NCBI GenBank assembly: GCA_948474755.1
Contig: CAOLHI010001814.1
Coordinates: 248,001-312,000 of the forward strand
Direction of reading: 5' to 3'
Source: Ctenosaura bakeri
Lineage: Eukaryota; Chordata; Lepidosauria; Squamata; Iguanidae
DNA: 64,000 bases
In this document: positions 11,974 to 24,149 of the stretch, in pieces
How the letters are laid out: every line of letters starts with the position of its first letter
Numbering within the stretch: the stretch's first letter is position 1
Position numbers and translations under genes: made by a program
The notes under the pieces: model-generated
The model's database searches: none
Told to the model about the DNA's origin: nothing
The model's input: the letters and a program-made list of their open reading frames with translations, nothing else

Positions 11974-12325
11974 TGAGAGGTAGGGGAAAAGATGAAGTAT
12001 TGTCTACTGATTAGTTCCAGTGAGCCAGTTCAGAACTGCAAAGATAGCTGTGGCAAAAATTCTTGGGTGGAATTGTCATGCACTCTATGGAGTTAACCTA
12101 TCACAGGAAACAGAGGTAGATTACAATGTAAAAATAATACAACAAAGGGAATTGTAAAAGAAAAGTTATTCAAAACAACTGTTGGAATATCTTGGAAGAT
12201 GAACTTAAAAAAAAAAAAAAGAATCCTCCAAACATCGCATTGCATGGTGAGAGAAGGCATGTTTCAGTGGCTTCCTATGAAAGGAGACCACAAACTTGTC
12301 ATCAGGCCATACGCCCCCAGACTTG

Positions 12326-12505
12326 GGCCATTTCCACACTAGCCTGTTATAGCGCGATGATTCCACTTTCAACATCCTCTGGAATCCTGGGGTTTGCAGT
12401 TTTGGGAGGGGCCGGACAACCCCTCTCTAAACTGCAAACCCTGGGATTCCATAGGATGTTGAAAGTGGAATAATAATGCTATAACAGCCTAGTACAGAAA
12501 TGGCC
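12326..12505. repeat. Palindromic MITE copy, V2R-A/B intergenic
   Basis: Ends GGCCATTTCCACACTAG and CTAGTACAGAAATGGCC; the arms are CACTTTCAACATCC and its inverse. The flanking 3-mers do not match. Confidence 0.78.
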
Positions 12506-12639
12506 TCTGTTGCACACACCAGCTCATTCCCTTCAACTACCCCTTTTCTTAAGTTTAAAATTTTAATTTTTAAATTTTATTTAAAAATTAATTAAAATAC
12601 AAGGTTTTCAACAGACTAGATTATTTAAATTTCTTTGCC

Positions 12640-13102
12640 ACTGGAAAAAAATTGTTTTCATCTTGGGTTGTCCTAACAATTTCTTTGGAAACTAAGTTCA
12701 AACAATTTAGTCCAGACCTACCCCAAGGGTTCCAGCTTCATACCTAACCTGAAATTCTGAGTCACTGTCTCCCCTACAATTATCAAAACAACCATGATTA
12801 TTTCTATTTATTCTTACTTGCCTTAGGAAATTTATGCAGTACACAATGATGAATTAAGAGTAATGAGTACTATAAATTCCCTTTGCTGTATTCAAAATGG
12901 GACAGAGACAGGCATGTTCTCTACTGCCTGATTGCTGATAATTTCCTGATCCCACATTTACATTCTTACTGTCATATCTGCTGAAAAAAATAGCTTTTGG
13001 GGTGAGACTGTTTTTCTAAAGTTTTCTTTAATAGGACTCTGGATATTCAGGGAGAACAAGCAATAAGTAATATAACTTCCAGAAAGAATATCCCAATACT
13101 GG
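12640..13102 (+). promoter_or_regulatory. Conserved block before V2R-B exon 1 with TATAAA-like site at 12871-12876
   Basis: This segment is the part of the upstream flank shared by all duplicated units (about 26000-26415 in C, 42900-43238 in D, 50500-50954 in E, 62400-62862 in F). TATAAA lies 232 bp before the ATG, within GTGCTATAAATTCCC-like sequence. The spacing is nearly fixed in B, E and F. Promoter function is inference; an unseen 5' non-coding exon is possible. Confidence 0.4.
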
Positions 13103-13320
13103 ATGAGGGCGTTAGAGGTGCTGATATTAGTGCTCCTCCCACATGCTGTGTGCATGCTTTCTCCAATTCAATGTAAAGTCAGGGGCCTTCTTCCAATTTC
13201 TCAAAAATATTATCAGCCCGGAAAACTCAACATTGCTGCCATTACTTCTCAAAGTCATACATTTTCAAAACCAATGAATTTTGATGACCTTCCCTCCCAT
13301 GCACTCTTTGAAGACACTGT
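13103..13320 (+). CDS. V2R-B exon 1 (signal peptide)
   Basis: A 218-bp exon: ATG, a hydrophobic leader, then [15 protein letters not shown] and SQSHTFSK. It ends ACACTGT|GTAAGG in phase 2, so the first base of exon 2 completes a Val codon. The position and reading match exon 1 of C, E and F. Confidence 0.9.
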
Positions 13321-16300
13321 GTAAGGAGCTGGATTTTCTTAAATCATAAAATGCATTGCTGCTGATTTTCACCACCAGTAACCACTGAAGAACCTCAGAC
13401 TCTCCATCTGTTTGGCAATGTTATCTAAGGAGTAGGGTTTGTGCACTTTTTTTTTTTTTTAAAGAAATGATGAAATGTATCTACTCTGGCAACATTCATA
13501 AGCAGGCGGATTCTATAGATAGGCTTTGCTTTGAATCAATTTAGTCTTGTGTGTACAGAATATTTTTATTCCCTTTACAAAATGGAAGCATCTAAATTTC
13601 TATACATTTCTAGTCCTTGTTCAAAATATTGTGCAGTACGTAGAACAGTATGGCTTTTGTGACCTGATTTCTTGCTGGATGTTCTGGAACTGATTTTAAA
13701 AAAAGTACCAAATGCCATCCGTGTCATTGTTTTAAACATTACTCTTTTGTTTCTACAGCTTTTCTATATTTTCTTTGAAAACTACTGGTATCAGTGATTT
13801 CTGTTTGCATAGGAGTACAGCAACTTCTTTTTTTACTTGACTAACTTATTGTAATCATTTTTAATGAGGAGGGGAGGCTCATTTGTGCTCCCTTTGTTCA
13901 AGCTTTACCTGTATTTCCAATGTATGCCTTTGCATTTCCATGCTTCAACACCCGTTTTTGTTATTGGTGGTCCCTGCTGTAGCTTTAGTCACTAAGCTAA
14001 CATTATGAAAGCCATAGGTGAAATTCTTTCCACTTTTTTACCTGATTTCTAGTGTGTGTGATTGTGCAGGGTTAAAAGCATTAAACTGCTGAAATGAAGA
14101 AAAGCTCTCCCATTGGCATAAATCTTATTGTTAGTTCTGATCAGAGCAGAAACAGTGAATCAATTAAATTTACCTAATGATTGACTTCACATTTAACAAT
14201 TGATTCAGTGGGTCTACACTCTTAAAAGGATGCCAGATACTGACAGCCAATAAATATGCATACAGAAATGTTGCCTTGTCCATCACAATGAAAATGAAGA
14301 TGCACTGAGGTTGTGTAGATACACACTATATAAATATGGGTTTAAATATTACCCATTTGTATATGTGAACTAACAAGAAGTTTTAAATCAGACTTGTATT
14401 CAGAATAGGAAAAAAACCTGATATGGTTCCCAGTTTCAGGTCATCCTTTCATAGACAGGTCACCCTTTCATATATTATGGTGCAATAGTTTCCCAAATGT
14501 ATATCAAATTGTTATACAGAAATAGTGCTAAAGAAAATCCACTGTGACCTATTATATACCTCCATTTGCAGTGTACACACTCAGCACTACCAGCACATTC
14601 TGGCCTTGGTGTTTGCTGTGAAGGAAGTGAATGGAAACCCCTGGATCTTATCCAACATCTCCCTGGGCTTTCAGATCTATAACAGCCACTTCAGTGCAAG
14701 CTCAACCTATCTCGCCTCTATGGAACTTCTCTCAAGTCGGGAAAGATTCATCCCAAACTTCATGTGTGATCTCCAGAACCATCCCATAGCAGTCATTGGG
14801 GGACCTAACTCTAATGTCTGTGTCAACATGGCACCCATCCTGGCTCTCTATAAAATTCCACAGGTAAGCTCTGCTCATGAAACAGTGTACAAGCATTGGA
14901 CTCTTCCCTTGCATTTTACAGGTAAGATGTAGGCTGAGACTGAAAGAACGAGGCAATACTCGGATACTTGAGATTAACAGTGTTGAGACTGAAATTATGT
15001 GATGATACTTTATGTTTCTAATATTTCAATTCAGAGCATGGGGACAATGTGAAATTCTACATTTCTAAGTGAAGCAGGTCAATTTGGATTATGTACAAAA
15101 CAGATCACGTCAACCCAGTGCAGATTTGCAGAAGACTGTCCCAGTCCAAAACAGCTTACATCACTCTAGCGAAGGGGTAGTGAGACAGTCTAGAATCCTG
15201 GGGTTTGCAGTTTTGGGAGGGGCCGGCCAGCCTCTCCCGAAACTGCAAACCCCAGGATTCCAGAGGATGTTGAAAGTGGAATCATCGCGCTATAACAGGC
15301 TAGTGCGGAAATGAGAGTCTCTAACTACACCATACGAATCATAATGTGGTGTTAGGAAGTGGTGATTTAATTGAATACCTTATATAACTGTTTTCAAACA
15401 TTTTATCACCAGGTTTTAAGTTGTCTGTTGTGATGTGCCTTCAGGATGTTTCTGATTGTTAGTTCTTAGTTAGTTCTTATTATTACACAATTTATTAATC
15501 CATATCTGAAACAATTATTCTGGCTTCTAGTTTAGTTCTTGTTAGAATACAAGGAACTTGTAACAACCTCTGAAACCCTATATCATGTAAAACTAGGATA
15601 ACTGATGGATTATTTTCTCCCACATGAGTCCACTAGTATCTTAAATTACACTGAAGGGAATATTTTGCATATACTATTTATTTCTCAGTCATAGAATCTA
15701 ATCAATAAGAATCAACATAGACCGAGAACTTTTCTGTCTTGAGCATATATAGTGGAAAGACAGTACAGAAATGCTTACCTTAACACAAACAAGCAAAAAA
15801 ACAAGATATGCTGAGAAAGTCTATTTTGCCCTAGCATATTATATTGAATTGATTTTCCCTAATTTTGAAATCAAGGATTAAGAAAACTTGAAAGTTTCTG
15901 ATTGCAAACAGGTGTGGAATAGACAGAAGGGCAATTGGAGCATGGAAGTACGAGGTTGGTTTTTGTGCCAATAAACTAAGCTTTCTAACAACAAGACTGT
16001 GCCAATGAACGTGGGCTACTGTGGGACATGCAACAAAATTTGGCCATTGTATAATGAGAAGAACATTTATAGACACACATATAGTCACAATAGTAGGGAC
16101 TTGTTTTGAAAACCTATTTCTTTTAAAATGTATTTGTTTAGCTTACCTATGGCTCCACCCCAGTGATGGATAACAAAGTCCAAGCAGCATTCATCTACCA
16201 GATGTTTCCAAATGGGGCCCTCCAATATCAGGGAATCCTTCACTTACTTCACCATTTCAGCTGGACATGGATTGGGGTACTTTATTTTGAGGATGAGAAT

Positions 16301-18255
16301 GGAGAGAAATTTGTACAGAATGTGCTTCCCATCTTTTCAAGGAACAACATCTGCTTTGACTTTATACAAAGTTTCCCCAAGCAAGGTTTTTCAAGTGAAA
16401 CAGAAAATCTTGTGGAGGAAGGGATTAAAATATATGGAATTGCCATGAATAGCACTGCCAATGTGTTACTTGTACATGGTGAAATTCAGACAATGATGGT
16501 TTTGAGAGCCTTGCTACGTATTCCAAAATACGAAGATGTGCCAATAAGGACAAAAGGGAAAATGTGGATTTTGACAGCCCAGATGGATTTCATAGAACTT
16601 CCTTTTCAAAGGACATGGGACATCGATTTCCTCCATGGTGCCATATCCCTTGCAACTCACTCAAAGGAAGTGCCAGGCTTCCAGAAATTTCTTCAGACCA
16701 GAAACTTTACCTCAGAAAAAGAAGATGGCTTTCTAAGGATCTTCTGGGAAAATGCATTTTTATGTTCTCCAGCTAAGTCCACTTTAGATGGGAATTTTGA
16801 GAAGCCCTGCACTGGGGAGGAGAAGCTGGAGTCTCTTCCTTCTTCTGTTCTTGAAATGAGCATGACTGCCCACAGCTATGGCATCTACAATGCTGTCTTG
16901 GCCGTGGTGCATGCACTGCAGTCTATGCATTCATCATGGTCCAAAAAGAGAGCAAAGGTGAAAAGACAGCAATATGAACATCTCAATCAGCCATCATGGC
17001 AGGTAAAACTGAAGTGGAAAAAGCTCACCACATCTCTGAGTGAAAATATTTAGCCCCGCTACAGCCTGTTTAAATGTTCTTTGTGTGCCAAGGCCATTTT
17101 TGGGGGAGGGGGAATTTTATTTATTTATTTATTTTGTCCTTTTGAAGTTTCAGCCCTGGTTTGTCACAGCTTCCCATTTTATACCATAGAGAATGTCGGC
17201 TGCATGCCTATAGCGAGCCTTATATCTGGGGTACTTGTTTAAACAAACAAGGACCTCCAAAAAACCTCTGGCAATAAAACTACAGCCTAGAGGAAAAACA
17301 GCCACTTCAAACTGCAATAAAGAAAAAGTACAAAAGGTTTATTGCAGATAACAAGTTAAGGCATTTAGCAAAACATGATAAAGTCAAACAGTAAAAACAG
17401 CAGAGCAATATACAAACCAACACAGCAAGAAGACAAAAGGAAAGAGAGGAGAAAGAGCAGTTTTTCCAAACTGCTTATATACACTTCACGCAGCTGTACA
17501 TTATTACTCTACAAGTGCCTGAGTCAAACACATAAAATTAACATACAGCTGCGTAGCCTCATCTCACTCTACACCTTAATCTTAAAGGGCAAGATCAGAA
17601 GAAGCAGCGCAGCATCAAGTAATACTAACCAATTACATATCTTGACAGAGAATATAATGGACATAGATCATTCTGATCATGTCTTTTTTTGATTACCTCT
17701 CTTCCAGTATGTTAACAGGAATGTAATTCTTCACCAGTTTTCTTCTCAAAGGAAGAAACTGATAGTTTTGGAATTTTTCCTCAAAAAAGTCTTTAAAAAC
17801 TGTGCAGTTTTCAAAGACTGTTGGCAGTTTAGGGTGTAATCTATGCAAAATATGCATGTGCAGTTTCAGCACAGAAAACAGCATTTTAAGTTAACAATAA
17901 CATGCAAATTTTTCATAGAATAAGTCTAGAACTATAAAGATTCTTGTCAGTCTAGGATTCTACTCATCAGAGGTTCCTAACACTTAAAAATATTTTTGGC
18001 CATGTTCCAAATATTTTTGAATATTCTTACCATTTCTAGTATGTTGTATTTATGCATAAGGCATGTGCATATGCTTCAGGTAGAAGTTTTAACTTTCTTA
18101 AAAGGAGGTTCTGAGCAGGGCCAGATCTTTGTTCTACTTGCTAATACCATGAATTTAACTTTTGAAATTGGTTCACTAAGAGGCCATTCTGTATTTGGTT
18201 TATCTCTATTCAGCACTAAACACGCTCTCTCTCTCTCTTTCTCTCTCCATACATC

Positions 18256-18318
<63 letters not shown>

Positions 18319-21300
18319 CTCCTCACCTCAAGATAGGCAGTCAACACTGACTGTTAAAATTTTATGTAAAAAAAATTAACCCACTTTAATTTGCTATGGA
18401 CCATTGATGAATTCAATAAATTCCATCCATTCCTGCCCTATTCTATTCCAATCCATTCTTCTTCCTCTTTTTCTTCTTTTTCTTCTAATCAATTGCTCAA
18501 TATAGATGAAAATCTTGGTTTGTTTTGTCTCTGAGCAGTAAATTAGACAACAAACACACACACACACACACACAAACATACTTTCCCTCCAGACAGTGAG
18601 ACACATGTTGATGGCAGTATAGTTGTAGTTGTTCCTGCTGTTGTTATTGTAGCTGTTGTTGTTGATGATGATGATGATAATGGTTGCTCAGAGAGATTTT
18701 TCACTCTTTAAAGAGTGATATCTCTATATTCATGCAGAATTTTTGGAAAACTGGAAAATTGTGATAATTGTAGTCTTGTTGCATAGACTATTAAAGGTAA
18801 TAAAACTGGAAAATTTGCATCCTTGTGATCTATTAGTCTCTTTGTACTCCCTATCACTTTCTCTTTCCTTCTTTATTTTCACAAAAAAGAAAAAGCTATC
18901 GTTTTATTTTTAAAAAGATTTTCGAAAAAATGTAGAAAACATAATTGGGGGAAAAACCTCCTTGGCTAGTCATATTCTACAGGCAGGATTTCTCATGGGG
19001 TTTGAGAATTCTCAAGAATAAAAACCTTTATTAATTCATGATTCATTATTCTTCCTCCCTCCCTTTCAGTTCCAGCTCCACCATTTTCTGAGGACTATTT
19101 CATTTAACAACACTGCTGGAGAAGAGGTATATTTTGACCAAAACGGCATCTTAGCAGCAAGATTTGACATTATCAACTGGGTCACATTCCCAAACAAGTC
19201 TTTTTCTAGAATCAAAGTTGGCAAGGTAGACCCTTATGGTCCTCAACACAAAGTATTCACCATTCATGAGGATGACATTGTATGGCCTATTAGCTTTAAC
19301 CAGGTAAGGACTCATAGACCATTTCAGACTGATCCAGTTTACTGTTCAGATTAAGTTTTCCCATCTCTGTAAAGTGGGGATTAGTTGAAGCAAGTATCTG
19401 AACTTTTCAGCTATATTTTTGACTTTGAGATTTCAGAGTCTATCTAACCAAAGACTTCACATACAATGATATAATATGTAATATGTGAACTGCTGGGAAA
19501 CTGAGGACCTATAGGAGAAAAGAAATGCAATTACTACAGTTGAATGGGATGTTGAAAGTCAATAAAATATACCTAAGGAAAGCTAAAAGACCTATCCATA
19601 AATGTCAGGGTGTGAAACAATCAATAAAGATAATTCAATATAAAACTATAAATCCGTAGCAAACGGGGGGGGGAGCACAGATGTATTCTGCTAACTGATG
19701 GTGCACTTTTTGCTAATCTTTTGACTCTTTTCAATTACAAGAACTCATATATTCAATGTGTGGTCCACAATTTTGACTACACATAATTATTGAAAGGGGT
19801 CAAACAGTCTATTCTTGAAAAGCAATCAGACACTGTTTTTTCATCCTTCCCTGCGGAGCCCAAGATTCCATCATTTCTGGCTCCTAGCAGGACAGAAAGG
19901 GAGAAATTCAGGTGGGCAGAGAGCTAAGGAGCAGTGAGCAAAAGGCCACCATGCCAGAAGAAATTCCATCTTCCTCTTACCCCTAAGCCTGTGGAGTTGC
20001 TCTGTGGGCACACCCCTGTGTTTCTGAATGCATGTGTGTAAAGTTCACTAGCCTATGGTTCTGGGTTGCATAAGAGAAAGAGTGAATAAAAGAGAGTTCA
20101 TAATGGTGCCCATCAACAAACTGCAGGGCAGCCACAATTCTTCTATCTCCCATGTTCCTGTCTCTTGGCTTCTTGGCTGCTGAAGAGATCCAAAGAGGGG
20201 AAACACAGCCAAAGTGTAAAAACAAGGAAAGATAGGAAAGGAGAAACAGTGGGAACTCCCAGGTTGAAATTTCTTCCTCCCTCCCTCCCTTCTTTCCTTC
20301 CCTCCTTCTTTTCTCCCAAAACTGGGTTACACTTTTCAACAACTTCTTCTTTTTGACACTGCTCTGGTCCCTAATCTGTTGAACAAGCAGGGGGTGCCTC
20401 TACTGGGTCAACAAAGTCAAATCCCAACCATCGTCTGGTTACTATGGGCCCAAAGCTTAAATATCAGTTTAGTGCTAATATGAAGCCAGGTATTTCACAG
20501 GAGCACAACTCCACGGGAGTCAGAGTAGTCAAGTTCCTTTAAATCTGCTTCTCTGAGCTCTGTTTGTTTATTCTACCCACTCTACAAAAAAAAAAAGTAT
20601 AGGGTACAGTAAGTAAACTGAATAACACATTGTCTCTGAATAGGTTTTATTAAAGCTAAAACCTTCATTCTTTATTTTATATATAGGTCAAACCCTTTTC
20701 TGTATGTAACGATAAATGTGATACAGGATTTCGCAGGAGAAGGAGAGAAGGGAAGCCATTCTGTTGCTATGATTGTATTCCATGCCCAGAAGGGATAATT
20801 TCAAATGAGACTGGTAAGAAGTGTGACATTCAGAATTCTAAAATGTTTTGGCTGAAATGCAGAAAGAGCACATTAGGGTTTCCATGCATGTTTTCTCTGC
20901 CTTTTAAAGCAGTGTACTAATTGCAAAAAAGAAGGACCCATTTTCATATGCTATCATAGTTCTGAGATTATACTGCTTTATATGTCTCTGTGTTTTTGTG
21001 TTTATCAAACCATTTCCCTAGAACAAAACATTGATTTCAGAAAATAAATGCAACCAAGAGAGCTTTAGAGAGACAGATTCATTGCAATTTCTATCATTTG
21101 TCTTTCAGACATGGTGGAGTGTTTTCAGTGCCCAGAAGGACAGTACTCAAACAACGGTCAAAATAGGTGCATTCCAAAACATATTACTTTCTTGTCTTAC
21201 AATGAACCTTTGGGTATCATTTTGGCCATTCTTTCACTATCCTTTGTTTTCATCACAGCTTGGGTGCTTGGAATCTTCATCAAGTGTCAAGACACAGCCA

Positions 21301-22010
21301 TAGTCAAGGCTAACAACCGGAAACTATCCTACATTCTACTCATCTCCCTTTTACTTTCATTCACTTGTGCTTTACTGTTCATTGGCCAACCTCAGACTGT
21401 AACCTGCTTCCTTCGACAAACAGCTTTTGGAATCATCTTTACTGTGGCTGTATCATGTGTGTCGGCCAAAACTATAATCGTGGTTCTAGCTTTCAAAGCC
21501 ACTAAGCCAACATCCCCCATGAGGAAACTGGTGGGAAAACCACTGGCCACCACCATTGTTTTGTCCTGTTCTTCTGTTCAAGTCATCATTTGTATAGTGT
21601 GGCTCATAAAGTCTCCTCCATTTCCAGATTTTGATATGCATTCAATGGCCAAAGAAATTGTCCTACACTGTAATGAAGGTTCAGCTGTTATGTTCTACAG
21701 TGTCCTTGGCTTTATAAGTTTCTTGGCCATTGTCACTTTCATCATGGCTTTCTTAGCCAGGAAGTTACCTGACAGTTTTAATGAAACTAAGTTTATCACT
21801 TTCAGCATGTTGGCATTTTGCAGTGTTTGGGTCTCTTTTGTTCCAACCTACCTGAGCTCTAGAGGGAAGGACATGGTGGCTGTGGAGATCTTCTCCATTT
21901 TAGCCTCTAGTGCTGGGCTACTGATATGTATCTTTTCTCCAAAAATCTATATCATTTTGATGAGGCCTGAATTGAACAACAGAGAGCAGTTGATAAGGCC
22001 AAAGAATTGA
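13103..22010 (+). CDS. VMN2R: V2R-B: intact six-exon vomeronasal type-2 receptor
   Basis: Exons 13103-13320, 14572-14863, 16142-17002, 19076-19303, 20687-20813 and 21109-22010 join in phase to 875 codons plus TGA, with no internal stop. Residues 1 to about 20 form a signal peptide ([11 protein letters not shown]). About 25-530 form the Venus-flytrap ligand domain, about 534-590 the cysteine-rich linker and about 595-860 seven helices, with [11 protein letters not shown] and a short RPKN tail. The family binds peptide or protein pheromones in vomeronasal neurons and signals through a Go-type G protein. The start is the ATG at 13103; the second codon is AGG where C and F have a second ATG. Introns are 1251, 1278, 2073, 1383 and 295 bp; intron 3 is enlarged by a solo LTR. 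An L1 sits in its 3' flank. Expression and splicing are inferred. Confidence 0.93.
14572..14863 (+). CDS. V2R-B exon 2
   Basis: A 292-bp exon between CATTTGCAG and GTAAGC, encoding [36 protein letters not shown] and LYKIPQ. It is open throughout. Confidence 0.93.
15192..15313. repeat. Palindromic MITE, partial copy, V2R-B intron 2
   Basis: The left arm is cut; the right arm (GATGTTGAAAGTGGAA, CTAGTGCGGAAATG) is present. The short open frame here is an artefact. Confidence 0.7.
16142..17002 (+). CDS. V2R-B exon 3
   Basis: An 861-bp phase-0 exon after TTGTTTAG, beginning LTYGSTP and ending PSWQ before GTAAAA. Ligand-domain motifs include [23 protein letters not shown]-like [10 protein letters not shown] and HSYGIYN. 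It is open throughout. Confidence 0.94.
17194..17647 (-). mobile_element. Solo LTR in V2R-B intron 3
   Basis: A 454-bp segment starting TGTCGG and ending TTGACA, flanked by GAGAA at 17189-17193 and 17648-17652. Units C and E have a single GAGAA at this place, so they show the empty site. On the minus strand it holds a TATATAA box and then AATAAA, the order expected of an LTR. No internal retroviral genes are present, so it is a solo LTR left by recombination. Confidence 0.85.
18255..18317 (+). repeat. (CTAT)n microsatellite, V2R-B intron 3
   Basis: About 15 CTAT units preceded by a (CT)n run; a (CA)n run follows at 18553-18574. Confidence 0.95.
19076..19303 (+). CDS. V2R-B exon 4
   Basis: A 228-bp phase-0 exon from TTCCAG to GTAAGG, encoding [28 protein letters not shown] and [10 protein letters not shown]. 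It has no ATG. A second possible acceptor 6 bp upstream (TTTCAG) would add two residues. Confidence 0.9.
20687..20813 (+). CDS. V2R-B exon 5
   Basis: A 127-bp exon after ATATATAG encoding the cysteine-rich linker: [29 protein letters not shown]. Donor CTG|GTAAGA in phase 1. Confidence 0.9.
21109..22010 (+). CDS. V2R-B exon 6 (seven-helix domain)
   Basis: A 902-bp terminal exon after TCTTTCAG. It holds the last linker cysteines ([12 protein letters not shown]), helix 1 ([17 protein letters not shown]), [19 protein letters not shown], the helix-3 block [28 protein letters not shown] and [14 protein letters not shown] at 22008-22010. Confidence 0.95.
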
Positions 22011-22378
22011 GCAATTTAAATGTGAGTGGCATTTCGTTTATTTGATCAAGTTGAGGTTAGTTCTATTGCAGGTAGCCATGGCGCTTTAGGAATTTGTGAT
22101 TGATTTCATTCTGTTTCTCCAAACCTCATCTGTATTTTCTTCCTGTTTATGTTTTCTTTAATCATATTCTATGATTTTGCTTTGTGTTTCCACCCTCCTT
22201 GTACACATCCAGAAAAAAACTCAGATTTTTGCAGAGATTTTTGCGGAGATTTTTGCACAGAATTCCTACTGTCCAGTTTCTAATGTATTTTGCCTCATAT
22301 ATTAATTTTTTTTATTTATTATATTCAGCTGAAACACATATAACTTTACCAAATAGAATTGCCTCATAGTAAGAAGAT

Positions 22379-24034
22379 TTTTCTTTATTAACAACATAAA
22401 AATACATAGCACTACAAAACACACAACACAATACCTAATGCAAAAAACAAACAAACATAAATTTGCAAACCATTTATACCAGATCTTCTTAATTTTAATC
22501 TATTCTACAATTAGATAATAACTGTTCCCCACCACTGGGACCATTACAGATATGATCACATCCATTCACTTCAAACTGCTCTTTTCCCCTTCCAAAATTG
22601 TAATGATTCTTCAGTTGGTTTATATCCTTTCCCCTTTATTAATACATAATCAAGAAATTCACCCCAAAACCTATAAAATTATCTCTTTTTAATTCCTCCT
22701 TCTTTACTTTGATACTACAAGTCAATTTATCATTAATAGCTATATCCCATACCTCTTTATATCATTCATCTAAGTGAGTATCTTGCTTTATTTGCCAATT
22801 CTTAGCTATCCTTAGCCTTGCTGCAGTTAATAAAATGGAAATTAGCTCTCTCATTGGCCACTTAGTTTGTTCCTTATCAAATATTGATAAGAAAAATAGC
22901 TTAGGATTTAACTGTATGTTTTGATTAGTTATTTCCTTTATTTCTGTAAAAACTAACCACCAGAATTTCAATACACTTTCACATTCCCACCACATATGAA
23001 AGTAGGAGCTAATTTCTTGATGACCCCTCCAGCATAGGTTAGAATGATTAACATTTATTTGACTCAATTCTAACAGAGTTAAATATCATCTCCAAACTAA
23101 TTTATAAAAAATTTCCTTAACTCTTGCAGACATATATATCAATATTCTCATGTCCCATATTTTAACCCAATTTCAAAATTTATCATTTTTCTAAAATCCT
23201 GCTCCCATACTATTTTGAGTGTATCCTGTGATTCCTCCTCTACAGACAATAAGTTATAAATTTTGCTCCCTATACCTTTTTTTTTTATTTTATTTCTGAC
23301 TATCTATTCATTTTGTACTATCATTTCTTCAAACTTTGTAAGCTTTCTATATTTACCATTTTTCTTTATTCATTCTTTTGTCCAATTCTCTAACTGTATA
23401 TAATTATACCATGACAATTTCACTGTTCCTAATAAATCTTTCATTTGTTCTTTAGTCCTCATTTTGCCTACTTAATCTTTTAATCTAATAATTTGTTTTT
23501 CTCTTAATGACTTTTCTAAATATCTCAAGTTATCTGGAAAATGATTTATATCCACTACCAGACTTACTGGTGAATATATTGGACTAAATTTTTGTTATAT
23601 ATTTATACCAAAGTAATAACATGTTTCTAAGAAAAGGGTAATTAATTCCTTCAATTTTATTCCTATCTACTTGCCCAAAAGAAATATTATCTGCACTCAA
23701 ATCCAATTCTAATGATTCTATTTCCCACGATATTAATCTACTTAGGTGTAAAATGATATCCCATTTATGTCTTATTTGATTGGCTATATAATAATTCCAG
23801 AAGTTAGGGAGACCTAATCCTCCTTACTTATACCCCATCTTCTTATTAATCCTTGCCTTTTTATTTCCATTACAATATTTGTTAATCATATTTTGCCAAA
23901 CCTTAATCTCTTCTTTCTTTATTTCTATTGGTATCATCCTTAATAAAAAATTAATCTTAGGCAGAATTTTCATCTTAATCAATGCCATTCTTCCAAACCA
24001 TGAAAGTTTGATTTTCCCATATTCATCCAGTAGG
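22379..24034 (-). mobile_element. L1 LINE fragment, 5'-truncated, in the 3' flank of V2R-B
   Basis: The minus strand encodes the C-terminal end of an L1 ORF2 (CWRGHQE, SSYFHMWWECESVLKFWW at about 22960-23040) in broken frames. The left edge is T-rich, as expected for the poly(A) end of a minus-strand insertion. TAAGAAGAT occurs at both edges (22370-22378 and 24035-24043) and once in the empty sites of units C and E, so it is the target duplication. No intact reverse transcriptase remains. Confidence 0.85.
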
Positions 24035-24117
24035 TAAGAAGATGAAGAATCATAAAAACCCCTTGTCTGGAGGAACCAAATTTAATGTTGTTGGTAAATC
24101 CATTTTTTAACACCACC

Positions 24118-24123
24118 AATAAA
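24118..24123 (+). terminator. Candidate polyadenylation signal of V2R-B, displaced by an L1
   Basis: The conserved AATAAA phrase lies 2.1 kb after the V2R-B stop, because an L1 of about 1.65 kb sits between them. The transcript either runs through the L1 or ends at another site. Confidence 0.42.
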
Positions 24124-24149
24124 CATTTCTAGATGATGATGATAATTTA

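Larger units (their letters stand above)
10469..12639. other. V2R-A/V2R-B intergenic region, no gene seen
   Basis: Contains a GGCC-ended MITE and two palindromic MITEs. The remainder is AT-rich unique-looking sequence without coding support. Homology to the other units begins at about 12640, so the left duplication border of unit B is near here. Confidence 0.6.
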
